A stretch of 8,280 nucleotides of DNA from Hyphomonadaceae bacterium (GTDB lineage: Bacteria > Pseudomonadota > Alphaproteobacteria > Caulobacterales > Hyphomonadaceae). The notes beneath the pieces are model-generated. The model worked only from the letters and a program-made list of their open reading frames with translations. It was not told the DNA's origin and searched no databases. A program made the position numbers and the translations under genes. This document shows, in pieces, positions 6,397 through 8,280 of this stretch (its first letter is position 1; the number at the start of each line of letters is the position of its first letter). Location: contig JAUYSA010000361.1 of the NCBI GenBank assembly GCA_030696545.1, positions 1 through 8,280 of the forward strand. The letters run 5' to 3'.

Positions 6397-6921
6397 CTAG
6401 CTCCAGAAACCGTTGTCGATCGGGGCGGGTTTCTTTGGGGCTGACACTTTGCGCGCGTGCGTGTGGCCTTCGTGGTCTTTCCTGCGCTTCATACCGAGCA
6501 GGCCGCCGAACCAGTCGGCGATGGCGCGACGAACCTGCCACCAATGACGCAGCTTCGGAGAGTTCGGGGCGTCGTCCTCGCAGCGTGGGAGCTGAACGTC
6601 GTTCATTCTTGGCTTGAGGCCGCGGATGAGGTCTTCCTCGATGATGCGGCGCTCTTCTTCCGAGCCGACGCGCATCACATGGCGCTCGGTGGCGCCGAGG
6701 ACCCACCAGGCCTTGCCCCATTTCTCATGGCCCACCAGGCGGCCACGCAGGTTGGCGGCCTTGCCGACATAGAGGGCCTGCAGGAAGAAGCCGAAGCGGC
6801 GGCGCACGAACACGTAGATGCCGCCCGAGTCGGCGGGGATGCCCTGCTTGGTGAGCGCACACCGGAACGTGTAGGTCCTGCCAGTTTCGCCAGTCCAGCC
6901 GTGTCTGCCGAAGAACATCAT
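6397..6921 (-). CDS. Small stand-alone GIY-YIG domain protein (putative nuclease)
   Basis: This 174-residue protein has the GIY-YIG nuclease fold signature: GIY at 34-36, YVG at 51-53, NLRGRL (57-62) with the conserved arginine, and the metal-binding glutamate Glu95 in the E..LI....P..N pattern that ends at Asn107. It could cut DNA, but stand-alone GIY-YIG proteins of this size are mostly uncharacterised and need not be homing enzymes. After the domain, a Trp-rich stretch and a basic tail (KRRKDH, then KPAP) may aid nucleic-acid binding. The start is the first of two adjacent ATG codons, with AGGAAG six bases upstream on the minus strand. A longer open frame reaching into pccA has no family similarity before this point. 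The gene ends in TAG and is transcribed divergently from pccA. No repeats or integrase suggest mobility. Confidence 0.85.
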   Translation of the reverse strand: MMFFGRHGWTGETGRTYTFRCALTKQGIPADSGGIYVFVRRRFGFFLQALYVGKAANLRGRLVGHEKWGKAWWVLGATERHVMRVGSEEERRIIEEDLIRGLKPRMNDVQLPRCEDDAPNSPKLRHWWQVRRAIADWFGGLLGMKRRKDHEGHTHARKVSAPKKPAPIDNGFWS

Positions 6922-7126
6922 GGGTGGCTTCCTGTCAGTCCCTGCAATCCCGGCGGATTTTTCGGCTGCCTCGGTTAATGAGACCTGAAAATCTGGCCCG
7001 GCGCGTGGCGGCGCCCGCCCTATCGCCGCCCAATCCGTAAAGTCGGGACAGTTTGGCGGATTGCCTTGACCGGGCGGGGCTTTTAGTGACTTTGCCGTCA
7101 CAGTTCCTAGGCTGCCGGGGTAGTGG
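6922..7126. other. Divergent intergenic region between GIY-YIG gene and pccA
   Basis: These 205 bases should contain promoters for both flanking genes. Visible structures are a 7-bp inverted repeat GGCGGCG (7007-7013) with CGCCGCC (7024-7030) and a shorter one, GTGAC-N6-GTCAC (7086-7101), close to the pccA start. A TTGACC at 7066-7071 resembles a -35 box, but there is no good -10 at the right distance. I saw no TTTGCAAA element of the kind bound by the alphaproteobacterial regulator PccR. Confidence 0.5.
7086..7101. promoter_or_regulatory. Small inverted repeat upstream of pccA, possible operator
   Basis: GTGAC (7086-7090) and GTCAC (7097-7101) are separated by TTTGCC, ending 25 bases before the pccA start codon. 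It superficially resembles a CRP site (TGTGA-N6-TCACA), but the matching half-sites are eight rather than six bases apart, so a CRP call is not justified. It could be another regulator's site or chance. Confidence 0.25.
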
Positions 7127-8280
7127 ATGTTCTCGAAAATCCTGATCGCCAATCGCGGGGAAATCGCCTGCCGGGTGATCAAGACCGCGCGCCGGATGGG
7201 CGTGAAGACGGTGGTTGTCTATTCGGACGCCGACGCCGGCTCCATGGCCGTCGATATGGCGGACGAAGCCATCCACATCGGGGGCTCGCCTGCGGCGCAG
7301 AGCTATCTCGTGCAGGACAAGATCGTGGACGCGGTGCGCCAGTCTGGCGCTGAGGCCGTCCACCCGGGCTTCGGGTTCCTGTCGGAGAATGCCGGTTTCG
7401 CCAAGCGGCTGCAGGACGAGAAGATCGTCTTCATCGGGCCGAACCCGTACGCCATCGAGGCGATGGGCGACAAGATCACGTCAAAGAAGTTCGCGGCCGA
7501 AGCAGGCGTCAGCACCGTGCCGGGCCATATGGGCCTGATCAACGACTCGAGTGAGGCGGTGAAGATCGCGGACTCGATCGGCTATCCGGTGATGATCTAG
7601 GCGTCGGCAGGCGGCGGCGGCAAGGGCCTGCGCATTGCGTTCAATTCGGCTGAAGCGAAGGAAGGCTTCGATGGCGCCCGCGCCGAAGCGATCGCTTCGT
7701 TTGGCGACGATCGCATCTTCATCGAGAAATTCGTCGACCAGCCTCGCCACATCGAGATCCAGGTGCTCGGCGACAAGCACGGCAACATCATCTACCTGAA
7801 CGAGCGCGAATGCTCGATCCAGCGCCGCAACCAGAAGGTGTTCGAAGAGGCGCCATCGCCCTTCCTCACGCCCGAGACGCGCAAGGCGATGGGCGAGCAG
7901 GCCGTCGCACTGGCCAGGGCCGTGCAGTATGATTCAGCGGGCACGGTCGAGTTCATCGTCGACGGCCAGCGCAATTTCTACTTCCTTGAAATGAACACGC
8001 GCCTGCAGGTCGAGCATCCGGTGACGGAGCTGATCACGGGTTATGACCTCGTCGAGCAGATGCTGCGCGTCGCGGCTGGTGAGAAGCTGGCGATCAAGCA
8101 GAAGGATGTCGGCATCTACGGATGGGCGCTTGAAAGCCGCATCTATGCCGAGGACCCTTATCGTGGGTTCCTGCCCAGCATTGGCCGCCTGAAGCGCATG
8201 AAGTTTCCGGCTGAAGGCAAGCTGGACAATGGCACGGTCCGCATCGACACGGGCGTCCGCGAGGGCGACGAGATTTCGAT
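7127..8280 (+). pseudogene. pccA: Propionyl-CoA carboxylase alpha subunit, biotin carboxylase part, interrupted by an in-frame TAG; 3' end outside window
   Basis: PccA carries the biotin carboxylase activity, using ATP and bicarbonate to carboxylate its own biotin, and pairs with PccB. The start is MFSKILIANRGEIA at 7127, with GGGG (7117-7120) as a modest ribosome site. The N-terminal biotin carboxylase domain is clear (HPGFGFLSEN at 79-88, GDK at 114-116). Codon 158 is TAG (7598-7600) in GYPVMI-stop-ASAGGGGKG, where the family has Lys (Lys159 in E. coli AccC), an ATP contact. The frame then continues open for 226 codons with the glycine loop (161-167), QRRNQK with Lys237, and EMNTRLQVEHP with Glu288, Asn290 and Arg292. 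SRIYAEDPYRGFLPS (337-351) is PccA-like. Roughly 280 of about 665 residues, including the biotin carrier domain, lie beyond the edge. As written, the product stops at 157 residues and cannot be active. The otherwise undamaged frame means a very recent mutation or a sequence error. Confidence 0.9.

Noticed and set aside
6397..6921. GIY-YIG gene as a homing endonuclease or mobile element
   Set aside because: There is no intron, intein, flanking repeat or integrase. The neighbouring genes are not interrupted by it, and the compact single-domain form is common in ordinary bacterial chromosomes.
7085..7102. CRP/FNR binding site upstream of pccA
   Set aside because: The half-sites AGTGA and TCACA are eight bases apart instead of six, so the canonical geometry is absent.
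6922..7182. Upstream extension of the GIY-YIG gene from a TTG at 7182, overlapping pccA
   Set aside because: It would overlap the conserved pccA start. The extension is Pro/Gly/Ala-rich without similarity, while the ATG at 6921 has a good ribosome site.
7598..7600. TAG as a programmed pyrrolysine or reassigned codon
   Set aside because: Three genes in this window end in TAG, the family residue is a plain lysine, and no pyrrolysine machinery or recoding element is visible.

Overview
The window is about 8.3 kb of GC-rich, tightly packed chromosomal DNA. Protein similarity, recalled from known families and not searched, points to an alphaproteobacterium, possibly a Hyphomonadaceae/Caulobacterales-type aerobe. 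The supporting signs are alphaproteobacterial-style PccA and PccB, a DUF485-ActP acetate uptake pair close to the E. coli version, and high-GC codon use. The family assignment is inference. No tRNA, rRNA, CRISPR array, insertion sequence or prophage gene is visible.

Layout from left to right: (1) the 3' three quarters of pccB, the carboxyltransferase subunit of propionyl-CoA carboxylase; (2) a convergent, methionine-rich predicted lipoprotein of unknown function, separated from pccB by a short hairpin; (3) a 255-bp divergent intergenic region with two adjacent imperfect hairpins; (4) a probable operon of a DUF485 membrane protein, the cation/acetate symporter ActP and a D-2-hydroxyacid dehydrogenase of the glyoxylate/hydroxypyruvate reductase type, joined by a 4-base overlap and then a 3-base gap; (5) a 271-bp region with a separated inverted repeat and TTGAG-type repeats; (6) a secreted protein of unknown function with a Sec signal peptide; (7) a strong hairpin terminator between convergent genes; (8) a small stand-alone GIY-YIG domain protein on the minus strand; (9) a divergent intergenic region and the first 384 codons of pccA, the biotin carboxylase/biotin carrier subunit of the same enzyme, which runs off the right edge.

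Together, the recognisable genes handle short-chain organic acids: acetate import (actP), reduction of a 2-oxoacid such as glyoxylate or hydroxypyruvate, and carboxylation of propionyl-CoA to methylmalonyl-CoA (pccA and pccB). The pcc subunit genes are split by about 6 kb of other genes.

The most striking feature is an in-frame amber codon (TAG, 7598-7600) in pccA. It sits exactly where the family has the ATP-binding lysine (AAG to TAG would be one base change), while the frame on both sides is intact and well conserved. Three other genes in the window end in TAG, so this is not a reassigned codon. It is either a very recent null mutation, a sequence error or, less likely, a suppressed codon. 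I found no convincing evidence of a new multi-gene system here.
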